Source of the DNA: Desulfomonile sp963700305
GTDB taxonomy: Bacteria > Desulfobacterota > Desulfomonilia > Desulfomonilales > Desulfomonilaceae
DNA: 64,000 bases
Assembly (NCBI GenBank): GCA_963700305.1
Contig: CAVOXB010000019.1
Span: 135,992 to 199,991, forward strand
Direction: 5' to 3'
Below, piece by piece: positions 36,641-44,937 of this stretch. Each line of letters begins with the position of its first letter. Positions within the stretch are counted from its first letter, which is position 1. Made by a program: the position numbers and the translations under genes. The notes below the pieces were generated by a model, which ran no database searches, had not been told where the DNA came from, and saw only the letters and a program-made list of their open reading frames with translations.

Positions 36641-37740
36641 ATGAATGCCCAAAAGTGGTTATATAAGTTAGGCGCTTATCTCACAAAAATGTTTCCCGCC
36701 TCTGAAAACGGGGAACTAGAAGCCTTGAGAAAAGAAATCATGAGGCTTAGATCAGAATTACAGACTCTCAAGATAAGCGGCACCAGCTCAATTAAGCAAG
36801 AAATAGAGATCCTTCAGAGCGATCTTCAAGGTGCCAGTGAAAGAGAAATTCTCTTACTGAAACAGGAAATAGATATCCTTAGAAACGAGGTGCTCGACAA
36901 TATAGCTGCAATAAATAGACTTGAAATACTCACGCTCAAGGAGCGCATAGATCTGCTGCATGAGTTCGGAAAGGCGCTTCCACCCACTTTCGCAAGAAGA
37001 ACCAAGGAATCGTTCAAACCCGTGGGGTTCAGTTTCGGGATCATCACCAATGGCAAGCGCAATGAAAAGTTGGCTAGCCTGCTGGAAACTATTCGAATGC
37101 AAAATATCGCACCCGATCAGTATGAAATACTCATCGCCGGTTGTGTGGACGAGGCGCCGGATAGCGCGGACGTCATTAAATTTCCCATGGATCAAGCCGC
37201 TGCAGACGGAAGACTGGGTGCAATGAGAAATGTTTTGGCAAAGGCAGCGAGTTTTAACAAATTCGTGTGCCTGGATGACGATTTCTTGCTTCATCCTCAT
37301 TGGGCGCAGGCTGTACTCGAAATTGACGGAGATTTTGATCTTGCCACAGGAATAATTTTGAATCCTGACCTTTCCAGGGTACTGCGACTGGGTAAGTCTT
37401 ATCGAAAATTATACCTTCCTACGAGCCTATCATGAGATGTTCGACAAAGGCCAATACATGACCGGAGGCTATGGAATTTACAAAGATTACGTCTTCGTGG
37501 ACCAAGGTTGGGATGACCATCTTGGTTTTTATCAGGGAGAAGACGTCTCCTTTTCAAAAGAGGCTATTTAATGCCGGGTACGAACTGAAATTTATACCGA
37601 AAGCCATTGTAATGCACGATGATGATAGATATCGGCAGAAAGGATATGGAGTGATCCGGACCCAGGCGTACGAAGAAGCCAATAATTCATGTCCGACAAT
37701 ACTGAAGATGGAAAAACTCTGCCCGCGCACTCTTTCCTGA
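36641..37740 (+). CDS. Glycosyltransferase with N-terminal coiled coil, two frameshifts
   Basis: About 365 residues over three frames. Residues 20-115 form a long coiled coil (ELEALRKEIMRLRSELQTL, REILLLKQEIDILRNEV, LKERIDLLHEF). From about 125 a GT2-type domain begins: GFSFGIITNGKRNEKLASLL, QYEILIAGC, RLGAMRNVLAKAASFNKFV and CLDDDFLLHP (DDD metal site). Past a break near 37405 (A run) comes MTGGYGIYKDYVF, then GWDDHLGFYQGEDVSFS (the ED-type catalytic region). After another break near 37560 comes FNAGYELKFIPKAIVMHDDD. A coiled coil on a glycosyltransferase may set oligomerisation or chain-length control, as proposed for some O-antigen polymer systems; here it is inference. It is the last recognisable gene of the polysaccharide cluster. 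Confidence 0.7.
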
Positions 37741-38178
37741 AGGTAAGACAATTCTGGTACACTGGGATGTGCCCCGATGGGACGATTACTTTTCCCCGGG
37801 ACAGGCAACGTGGACGCGGCGGGGCTCACACCTGAACGGCTGGCGAGCAGTATCGACTTCAGCTTTTGGCACAACAAGGCAGGCAGACACGCCGGCCGCC
37901 ATGGCGGTTGCCAAAAATTAATGTCCGATTGCGCAAAGAATAATGCGTAGCTGCGGGCCTCCGTGCCCGCCGTGGGTCGGCAGGGACGCCTACCCCTACG
38001 AAGTCTTTGGGATTCGACCATCGGATAAACGTCATAATTTTTGTCAACCCCTATAATCCCATATTTTCCCATTTCGCTGGCATCTCAGGGTCGTTTCCAG
38101 CATCATATGCACCGCTTATTTGGACGCTCAAGCGTGCAGACCGGTAATTCCACCCGGTAGGGCGGCCCTAGGCGAAGA
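37741..38178. other. Intergenic region with degenerate palindromes
   Basis: 438 bases without a gene at the end of the polysaccharide cluster. A family C-like unit occurs at about 37940-38010 (GCGGGCCTCCGTGCCCGCC and GTCGGCAGGGACGCC, related to 24221-24370). Open frames here lack recognisable content. No T-run terminator is evident. Confidence 0.5.
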
Positions 38179-38925
38179 CTAATTGGTATCAACTTTAGCT
38201 GGGACCGATTTTGAAGTCTGACCAGTCTGTTCAAGTCTTACTGCCCAAGGGACCTCCAGTTCCTTTTCTCTCGGGTGATCGGTCTCCATCACCATTTTCC
38301 CTCCCCAAAAAGAACGGCCCGGTTCATTGTTAAGCTTTATGACTACATTAAAAGGCACAACAAGAACCGACTGAATCACTATTCTCTTATCATTGGAAGC
38401 AGATGATTGCGATTCTGGTGAACGAATAATGCGAGCAGTAATTGTCTTGTCGGATGAGTTGGATATTTTCACGGGAAAAGTCACTGTCTCCCGGAAATCG
38501 GGTAGTTTTGCCACAAGACTTTGCGGCGCCACATTTATCTCCCTGATTACGTCTGCCAACAAAGTAAGTTTTGTCTCAGGATTCTTAGGGTCATTGGAGT
38601 GGACATAAATTGTCTTCAGCTTTCTTCCTGCTGTGAGTCCTGCCGTGTCGAATGCGGCAATTATCTTGCTTTTGGAATTGGGAGCCACTTCGGAACTGCC
38701 CTTGACCGCCTTGGTACACCCGCAGGATGCCTCCAGCTTTTCGATTTTCAGCGGCTGGTCGCCTGTATTAGTAAAAATGAACTCTTCAGTTACAGTATCG
38801 CCGTATAGGACTCGTCCGTAATCGTGGGTTTCTTTGTCGAAGCTGATGCTTGGCCCATCGGCTGCGCAGAGCGTTGCCGCCGTAAGAAGCAAAGCAGGTA
38901 AAACTCCGAGGATTCTTATTCGCAT
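38179..38925 (-). CDS. Secreted DUF1573-family protein
   Basis: About 248 residues. A signal peptide is clear (RIRILGVLPALLLTAATLCAA). The mature N-terminus carries a DUF1573 domain of Ig-like fold: FDKETHDYGRVLYGDTVTEE, FIFTNTGDQPLKIEKLEASC with the conserved GCT, and VAPNSKSKIIAAFDTAGLTA. The second half (after about 125) is a second beta-rich domain. These proteins are extracytoplasmic and of unknown function. The ATG at 38925 begins the signal peptide; upstream in-frame sequence to 38955 adds basic residues only. It stands divergent to the next gene. Confidence 0.8.
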   Translation of the reverse strand: MRIRILGVLPALLLTAATLCAADGPSISFDKETHDYGRVLYGDTVTEEFIFTNTGDQPLKIEKLEASCGCTKAVKGSSEVAPNSKSKIIAAFDTAGLTAGRKLKTIYVHSNDPKNPETKLTLLADVIREINVAPQSLVAKLPDFRETVTFPVKISNSSDKTITARIIRSPESQSSASNDKRIVIQSVLVVPFNVVIKLNNEPGRSFWGGKMVMETDHPREKELEVPWAVRLEQTGQTSKSVPAKVDTN

Positions 38926-39139
38926 GACGTTTCTTCTCCTTTTCAACACGACCATTGAGTGCTATCATGAGCCTCGGGTGGGCTGAATTTGTTCTGGTCC
39001 TCGGCGCAGGTCATTCAGTTGCAAATTTGTGGCACGCCAAGGCTTGATCATGATTATAGGCATCGCGCGTTTCCATGCAATCATTTTGGGACCGCTCGAG
39101 ACACCGAGGTTCAGCGAAACGCTTCCAGCGAGGACTATC

Positions 39140-39604
39140 ATGTCGTTTTCGCCATTAACAGACGAGATGTGTGTATTGTGCGGAGAGCACCCCGCTGCCC
39201 TTCCCAAAGACAAGGCCACGCTTTGCCCTGAATGCTATGAAAAATCAGAGGCGCTGTTCGACGAGGAAATGCGTAAAGTTGAACTCATTCGCACTATTCG
39301 CGGAATCGACGTGGAGCTTTACGATATCAAACACCCCAATTCAACAGCCGAGAAGAATCACTGTGGACAGGTCATCATAATGAGAGCCGGCCAAGGATTT
39401 GAGGTGAAGATCTGCCTGCGCTCAGACGCTGTAGATTGGATGACACGTTTAGCGGATCATGAAATGAGCTTTGAATCTCAGGATACTCGTCTGGACGCAC
39501 TCATCGGCAACGTGATGCTCTTGATAGAGTCATGGGGTGGCGGGCCGCACTACATGGATATCTTGTACGTGGATAAGGTGGTCTCTACTGAAGGAGAAAT
39601 CTGA
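39140..39604 (+). CDS. Hypothetical cytoplasmic protein with CxxC pair, zinc-knuckle type
   Basis: 154 residues. The N-terminal 30 residues carry CVLCGEH and, 17 residues further on, CPECYEK, a likely zinc site. The rest is a mixed alpha/beta domain (VIIMRAGQGFEVKICLRSDA, LIGNVMLLIESWGGGPHYMD) with no family I recognise. The ATG at 39140 is preferred to the upstream 39029 because the conserved-looking sequence begins there. No operon partner is evident; the TatB-like gene starts 105 bases later. Confidence 0.6.
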   Translation: MSFSPLTDEMCVLCGEHPAALPKDKATLCPECYEKSEALFDEEMRKVELIRTIRGIDVELYDIKHPNSTAEKNHCGQVIIMRAGQGFEVKICLRSDAVDWMTRLADHEMSFESQDTRLDALIGNVMLLIESWGGGPHYMDILYVDKVVSTEGEI

Positions 39605-39709
39605 AGAAAGGCCGCTGGTTCACCGCTGATCGACCAAAATCGGGGCATTGTTCAGCCCTGCAAAAAGATGCTTGTGATTGCTTTCTAGGAAAGGCAGAAG
39701 AGGCGTTCC

Positions 39710-40129
39710 GTGTTCGGAATCTCAATGTGGGAAGTTGTATTGATTCTTGTGGTTGCGCTCATTGTTCTGGGCCCCCGTCAGCTTACAGAAGTGGCTAAAG
39801 CTGCCGGCAGAGTCTACAGGGAATTACAAAAGATGGCATTTGACGTTCGTAATTCCATAGACCTGGATTCATTAGATGCTTCGCGGCCACCTTCGCCGCC
39901 CCGTTATGAGCCACTCTTGCCGAAGACAGACGCTTCCGTTCCCGAATCGCCGCCGAAAGATATGCCTTCTTCAGACCAACGGACCGGACCGGATTTTTAT
40001 GCAGAGCTCTTGGAAAGGTCCAGAGAAGATGAGGAAGCCGAGAAGCCCAAGGAGGAAACGAAAATTCAGGAAGAAGAATCCGTTCCTCCGGAAACCGAAA
40101 AGCCCGCTTCTGAGAAGCTGAAAGCCTGA
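39710..40129 (+). CDS. tatB: Twin-arginine translocase subunit TatB-like protein
   Basis: 139 residues. The N-terminus MFGISMWEVVLILVVALIVL followed by GPRQLTEVAKAAGRVYREL is the TatA/TatB membrane hairpin with the GPRxLPE-type hinge. The long acidic, Pro/Glu-rich tail (from about 55) resembles TatB rather than TatA. It acts in the Tat pathway with TatC (25693). The start is GTG at 39710, since the conserved first residues F-G-I-S follow directly. Clients in the window include the molybdopterin-family protein at 2673. No TatA-only gene is seen here. Confidence 0.85.
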   Translation: MFGISMWEVVLILVVALIVLGPRQLTEVAKAAGRVYRELQKMAFDVRNSIDLDSLDASRPPSPPRYEPLLPKTDASVPESPPKDMPSSDQRTGPDFYAELLERSREDEEAEKPKEETKIQEEESVPPETEKPASEKLKA

Positions 40130-40202
40130 TTGGTGTCTTTGGATTCATTCACCCTGAGCCTGCTTGCGTCAATGGATCTGCACCCGTTTCACAATATCTA
40201 GA

Positions 40203-41909
40203 ATGAATTTAATCCGAAATGTCGTTCTCCTTTTGTCCCCACGCTGGAATCAGACGGTAAACCGTCTCAGGAATTCCAAGAAGGACAGGTTCCGTTTACC
40301 TTTCGTGATCGGACTGGTCGCTGCGTTGTGGGTGGTTATCTACGTGGTTTTTGTGAAGGCTTTGGCATACTTTACTGCCGAAGAAATGTTCGGGACTATA
40401 GCAGCCACGAAACTGCTTTCCATGATTCTAGTGACGTTCACCTTTGTGCTGATCATCAGCAACGTAATAACAACCTTTTCTGCGTTCTATCTCTCAAACG
40501 ACCTCGAGCTGATAATGGCCGGCCCTGCACCCAGTAATTCCCTTTATACGGCCCGTTTCATTGAGACTGTCGGTGATTCTTCCTGGATGGTGCTGGTCTT
40601 CGGGTTTCCCATTTTTATCGCGTACGGAAGAGTGTTTTCGGCTCCCTGGTCTTTTTACGGGCTCAGCCTGATAGCTTTTTCCTGTCTTCTCGTTCTAACG
40701 ACTTCCGGAGCGATAATAATTATTCAGTCTCTGGTGCGGACTTTTCCTGTACGCAGGCTGCGCGATCTTTTTGTGTTTGTGGGGATTTTGATTTTCATCG
40801 GGATTTACTTACTGTTTCGAATGATACGACCTGAGGAGTTCCTGAATCCGGAAGGCTTCGCATCAATGATGGATTATCTGTCCATTATGTCCGAGGCTTC
40901 ATCGCCGCTCTTGCCGACAACCTGGATCATGCAGATTTTGAAGCCGTACATAACTGGATACGGATTTGAAGACATCAGTTTTTTCCTCGCTCTCCTTGTG
41001 CTTGCCGCTGTGGGAGCATTTCGTCTGGCGGGTCACAATCACGATGCGGTTCATTTCTATGGTTATTCCAAGGCAATGGAATCCAAGGGTGCGCGTCTGA
41101 GCAAAAGCCGGGCGATATCCTTGCTTGACAGACTGCTGGGTCGCGTGCTGGAACGTTCCACCGCTCGACTTGTAATGAAAGAGACACTGTTGATGGCCCG
41201 GGATTGGGGTCGCTTGAGTCAATTGTTGCTGTTGCTGGCCCTGATTCTCGTGTATCTCTATAATTTTAGCGTGTTGCCTTCTCTGGAGTCTCCTGAAGCG
41301 ACTATGTTCTTGAAGAACACCATTGCATTCCTCAACATCGGTCTTGCAGGTTTCGTCTTATCCTCGCTGGGAGTGAGGTTTCTTTTTCCGGCAATCACTA
41401 CAGAAGGCAGGGCCTTTTGGATTCTCAAAGGGTCTCCAGTTGGGCTGAGACGCATCCTGTGGGTGAAATTCTTCTTTTATCTTGTGCCCATGTTGGTGCT
41501 GGGTCTTCTGCTGGTCATAATGACGAATTGGATTCTGGAGTTGGGGCCGTTCATTTTTGCAGTATCTACTGTGACAATAGCCCTACTGACTGTAGGTATA
41601 ACATCTTTATCCATAGGCATGGGCGTGCTGCACGCGGATCTTAAGGAAGCCGACCCAAACCAGGCTTTTACTGGTTTCGGAGGTTTGCTCACAATGATCT
41701 ATGCGGCTTTAGGAGTGGCTGCTGTCGTTCTGCTGGAGGCATATCCGGTATACAGAATAGTTGTAACCCAGTACTTCCAGAGAGGGTTCCGGTTAGCGGA
41801 CTACACGATAATAATTCTCTGTTTTGCCGGAGCAATTGCAGTGGCCCTATTTCTTATTGTTCAACCCCTCAGAATGGGCATGAAACAGATCAACGAACTG
41901 GAAATATAA
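40203..41909 (+). CDS. Large multi-spanning membrane protein, putative ABC exporter permease
   Basis: 568 residues with about 12 hydrophobic helices (for example PFVIGLVAALWVVIYVVFV at about 32). Features of the putative ABC-exporter permease family: a first cytoplasmic stretch (LLLSPRWNQTVNRLR), FYLSNDLELIMAGPAPSNSL, and in the second half LGVRFLFPAITTEGRAFWIL with KGSPVGLRRILWVKF. The matching ATPase gene is not adjacent in the window. The substrate is unknown. The ATG at 40203 is chosen because the conserved region starts there; an earlier frame start at 40164 lacks a ribosome site. Confidence 0.7.
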   Translation: MNLIRNVVLLLSPRWNQTVNRLRNSKKDRFRLPFVIGLVAALWVVIYVVFVKALAYFTAEEMFGTIAATKLLSMILVTFTFVLIISNVITTFSAFYLSNDLELIMAGPAPSNSLYTARFIETVGDSSWMVLVFGFPIFIAYGRVFSAPWSFYGLSLIAFSCLLVLTTSGAIIIIQSLVRTFPVRRLRDLFVFVGILIFIGIYLLFRMIRPEEFLNPEGFASMMDYLSIMSEASSPLLPTTWIMQILKPYITGYGFEDISFFLALLVLAAVGAFRLAGHNHDAVHFYGYSKAMESKGARLSKSRAISLLDRLLGRVLERSTARLVMKETLLMARDWGRLSQLLLLLALILVYLYNFSVLPSLESPEATMFLKNTIAFLNIGLAGFVLSSLGVRFLFPAITTEGRAFWILKGSPVGLRRILWVKFFFYLVPMLVLGLLLVIMTNWILELGPFIFAVSTVTIALLTVGITSLSIGMGVLHADLKEADPNQAFTGFGGLLTMIYAALGVAAVVLLEAYPVYRIVVTQYFQRGFRLADYTIIILCFAGAIAVALFLIVQPLRMGMKQINELEI

Positions 41910-42013
41910 AACTAATTAGAATATGGGCTGTCCAAGAAGCTCCGGCAATCGGAGTAATCAGTGTTGCCTAACGTGAAATGAAGATTCTTGCAATGGCAAT
42001 AAGTTCTTGAGGT

Positions 42014-42669
42014 ATGTGGATGAATGATCAATCAAGGCTGGATGTATTTATTCCATGCGGAACTTTGACCCTCGAAGGAATATTGGAACGTCCCGATAAT
42101 CACGGAGACCTCCCTGCTGCAGTAATCTGCCATCCTCACCCGCTCTACGGCGGGAACATGCATAATAATGTGGTCAGAGCTCTCCGGAAAGCGTTGCTGG
42201 AAAAGGGCGTGATGTGTCTCAGGTTCAATTTCAGAGGCACCGGCAGGAGCTGGGGGACCCACGGTGAAGGAATCGACGAAATCCAGGATGTGCTGGCCGC
42301 ACTTGATTTTATCGAGTCACAGGAACGAGTCGATCCCAAGAGAATTATTCTGGCCGGCTATTCGTTCGGATGCTGGGTCGGGCTTCATGCAGCGTACCGC
42401 GACACACGTCCCTCAATGCTGATAGGCATTTCACCGCCACTGGACGTTTCGGATTTCAGTTTTCTCAAAACGAGAAACGCCCCAAATTGCTGGTCGCCGG
42501 TGATAATGATTTTGTATGCTCGGTGCAAAATTTCCGGAAAATGATGGAGGAGATCCCCGATCCCAAGCATGGCGTCATACTGAACGGAGTGGACCATTTC
42601 CACTTCGGCAAGGAAGACAACCTCGTAAGGGAAGTAACTAAGTTTCTCGATCAGAACCCGATCCCGTAA
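42014..42669 (+). CDS. Alpha/beta hydrolase (dienelactone-hydrolase-like serine hydrolase), frameshifted
   Basis: About 217 residues over two frames. The first frame gives AAVICHPHPLYGGNMHNNVV (HPHPLYGG is a signature of this hydrolase family), CLRFNFRGTGRSWGTHGEG, the nucleophile elbow AGYSFGCWVG and GISPPLDVSDFSFL. Past a break near 42470 (CAAAACG, a run of four A) the second frame gives KRPKLLVAGDNDFVC with the catalytic-acid region and GVDHFHFGKEDNLV with the catalytic His. It hydrolyses an ester or similar; the substrate is unknown. All three triad regions are present, so a one-base error is the likely cause. It is a single gene between the permease and the convergent dodecin gene. Confidence 0.8.
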
Positions 42670-42675
42670 TTGCGG

Positions 42676-42888
42676 CTATTCGTGAGGCCTTTCCACTCGA
42701 AAGGAAACTTGTGCCCGTACTCGCCACACGTCTATCTTATCGTTGATCATTCGGATGTCTTGCTCGACCACTCCGATGCGAGTAATTCCCCGAAGGGTCA
42801 ACTGGGCTTCGGAGATGATTTGCTTCATCGCGTCTTCCCACCCCAGCTGTGATTCCCCAACCAACTCGATTATCTTTACTACTGACAT
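42676..42888 (-). CDS. Dodecin-family small flavin/CoA-binding protein
   Basis: 70 residues matching dodecin along its length: VVKIIELVGESQLGWEDAM, then ISEAQLTLRGITRIGVVEQD, then WRVRAQVSFRVE. Dodecins form hollow dodecamers that bind flavins and buffer or store them. The WEDA tryptophan that stacks on the flavin ring is present. GGAGG lies 7 bases before the ATG at 42888. It is convergent with the hydrolase gene and downstream of the HigA-like gene on the same strand. Confidence 0.88.
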   Translation of the reverse strand: MSVVKIIELVGESQLGWEDAMKQIISEAQLTLRGITRIGVVEQDIRMINDKIDVWRVRAQVSFRVERPHE

Positions 42889-42921
42889 CACGACACCTCC
42901 AAGTTTTACCGAAAATGAACG

Positions 42922-43239
42922 CTATGCCTTGGCCAACGCCTCAGAAGCTTTGACTTTTACTTCGTGGGCTGTTCTCCGGGAAAGCTCATCTTCTGCGGTC
43001 TCAAGATCATAATCAGCTTGAAGTCCCATCCAAAACTGAGCAGAAGTCCCAAAGTATCTTGATAGACGCAAGGCAGTATCTGCAGTGACGCCTCTTTTGC
43101 CATGAACGATTTCATTTATACGTCGCTGGGTTACACCAAGGTCACGGACAAGCTGGTTCTGGCTGATTCCCATGGGACGCATAAATTCCTCAAACAAGAC
43201 TTCCCCCGGATGAATGGGTGCCAATTTCCGGGTTTTCAT
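42922..43239 (-). CDS. higA: HigA-family antitoxin, XRE helix-turn-helix
   Basis: 105 residues. The N-terminal signature HPGEVLFEEFMRPMGISQNQ and the following LVRDLGVTQRRINEIVHGKR make it a HigA/VapI-type antitoxin with an XRE DNA-binding domain. TALRLSRYFGTSAQFWMGLQ is the conserved third segment. HigA neutralises HigB mRNA interferase and represses the operon. Its ATG overlaps a TGA (ATGA at 43236-43239) of an upstream frame that is only a remnant of higB, so it is an orphan antitoxin. It may survive as a regulator. Confidence 0.88.
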   Translation of the reverse strand: MKTRKLAPIHPGEVLFEEFMRPMGISQNQLVRDLGVTQRRINEIVHGKRGVTADTALRLSRYFGTSAQFWMGLQADYDLETAEDELSRRTAHEVKVKASEALAKA

Positions 43240-43283
43240 TTCTTGCGTTTTCCTTTGTGGTAATCAACGATTTGCGACCTCAT
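43236..43283 (-). pseudogene. 3' remnant of a HigB toxin gene
   Basis: Fifteen codons directly upstream of, and overlapping, the HigA start encode SQIVDYHKGKRKK. Many HigB toxins end in a D-x-x-DYH tail, and toxin-then-antitoxin with ATGA overlap is the usual higBA arrangement. The rest of the toxin (about 80 residues) is absent: sequence further upstream has stops in all frames and then the CoA ligase terminator. Confidence 0.5.
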
Positions 43284-43324
43284 GTCAGTCTGCGTTGCGT
43301 ATCACCTTTTGTCAATCTCGCCAA

Positions 43325-43352
43325 TAAGAAAAGGGCACGCAAATACGTGCCC
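43325..43352 (-). terminator. Rho-independent terminator of the CoA ligase gene
   Basis: On the minus strand, GGGCACG-TATTTG-CGTGCCC is followed by TTTTCTTATT, a textbook stem and T-tract. It begins about 43 bases after the stop of the CoA ligase gene at 43395. Confidence 0.85.
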
Positions 43353-43394
43353 TGCAAATAAGTCGAGTGAGCATAATGAGACAGAGTCGTTGAG

Positions 43395-44693
43395 TTATCT
43401 CTCGTCGATAATTCTTTTTGCTTTTCCGATGCTACGTTCTATGGTTTCCGGCGGCAAGATCGCCACCGGAACATTTATTCCGATGACCTGCTGTATCCTG
43501 TGAGATATCTTCTTGCCCAGCTCATCGAGCTTGTCCTGGCCGGCTTGATACATAGCTGTTTTCACTTCGATTTCTACGAGAATGTGGTCTATATAGCCCT
43601 TTTTCCGCAGGCGAATCTGATACAAAGGCTCTACCTGTTCGAATTCCATCAAACACGTTTCAATCTGTGAGGGGAAAACGTTGACGCCGCTTATGATCAT
43701 CATATCATCGGACCGGCCCAGAATCTTGTCCATAGTGACCAATGAACGGCCACATTCGCATTTTTCCCGTCGAAGTGTACAGATGTCGCGTGTGCGGTAG
43801 CGAATCATAGGCATTGCCCTGCGCTGCAGCGACGTGAAGATCAATTCGCCCTCTTCGCCGAGTTCCACGGGGTCCAGTGTGCCGGGGTCAACTATTTCCG
43901 GGAGAACATGGTCTTCGTTGATGTGAATCTTGTAGTGTTCACAGGTAAAGGATACTCCCGGGCCCATAAGCTCTGTGAGGCCGTAATGTTCGAACGCGTG
44001 AATCCCGCTTCTAGCCTCGATCTCATTGCGCATTTCAATAGTCCACGGTTCTGCGCCAAAGTGTCCAGTCTTAAGGCTAGTTTTCTTGAGGTCCACACCC
44101 ATCTTTTCGGCTTTTTCTATTATGGTCAGGCAATAGGAAGGAGTGCAGCACAGAGCAGTAGTACCGAAATCTTGGATTAACATGATCTGTCGTTCGGTCA
44201 TGCCCGCTCCGGATGGAACGACCGCGCATCCTATCCTCATTGCGCCCTGCAGAAAACCTAGACCGCCCGTAAAAAGGCCCATCCCATAAGCATTCTGCAG
44301 TATGCTGTCAGGCCGAACCGACTGTGCCCAAAGGCCACGAGCCATGCAATCGGTCCACTGGTCCAGGTCTGCGGCCGTGTACGGACCTGTAATGGGTTTG
44401 CCTGTGGTTCCGGAAGATGCGTGAACCCGGACCACCTCGGACATCGGGACTGCACAGAGCCCAAACGGATAATTGTCGCGAAGGGCCGTTTTCACCGTGA
44501 AGGGGAATTTGGCGATGTCTTCAAGTTTTTGGAGATCAGATGGTTTTATGCCTTTTTCATCGAAGGCATTCTTATAGAAAGGGACCTTGTCATAGACCCA
44601 TGCGACAGTCCCCTTCAGTTTTTCAAACTGAAAGGCCTTCATGCCAGATTCGTTCATGGTTTCAAACTTTTCATCCCAAAACTTCTTCGACAT
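43395..44693 (-). CDS. paaK: Phenylacetate-CoA ligase (PaaK family)
   Basis: 432 residues, the normal PaaK length. Signatures: VHASSGTTGKPITGPYT (phosphate-binding loop), YGMGLFTGGLGFLQGAM, GAEPWTIEMRNEIEARSGI, HAFEHYGLTELMGPGVSFTC, MIRYRTRDICTL, and the C-terminal CECGRSLVTMDKILGRSDDM with the closing INVPVAILPPETIERS and GKAKRIIDER (Lys for adenylation). It activates phenylacetate or a related aryl acid to the CoA thioester, a central step in anaerobic aromatic degradation. It is closer to true PaaK than the enzyme at 17033. AGGAGG lies 5-6 bases before the ATG. A terminator follows its stop, so it is probably monocistronic. Confidence 0.9.
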   Translation of the reverse strand: MSKKFWDEKFETMNESGMKAFQFEKLKGTVAWVYDKVPFYKNAFDEKGIKPSDLQKLEDIAKFPFTVKTALRDNYPFGLCAVPMSEVVRVHASSGTTGKPITGPYTAADLDQWTDCMARGLWAQSVRPDSILQNAYGMGLFTGGLGFLQGAMRIGCAVVPSGAGMTERQIMLIQDFGTTALCCTPSYCLTIIEKAEKMGVDLKKTSLKTGHFGAEPWTIEMRNEIEARSGIHAFEHYGLTELMGPGVSFTCEHYKIHINEDHVLPEIVDPGTLDPVELGEEGELIFTSLQRRAMPMIRYRTRDICTLRREKCECGRSLVTMDKILGRSDDMMIISGVNVFPSQIETCLMEFEQVEPLYQIRLRKKGYIDHILVEIEVKTAMYQAGQDKLDELGKKISHRIQQVIGINVPVAILPPETIERSIGKAKRIIDER

Positions 44694-44937
44694 TCAGTTC
44701 CTCCTAGACGATGGTTATCTACGTTTCCGCAGTTATGGACGACGAGGGAAGGGCACTATTTATCTATATTTATTGGATCACACCTGTTTTTGTCAAGATA
44801 AAAGCTATGGTAGAAATAGATCCTGAAGCCCATGTTTGACAACGGCCGCGTCTTCACTGTAGTGAAACTGGGGAATTAGGATTGTTGGTCTCGTAATAAG
44901 TAAATGAGGTGAATAGCACACGATAGTTTCAAAAAAG

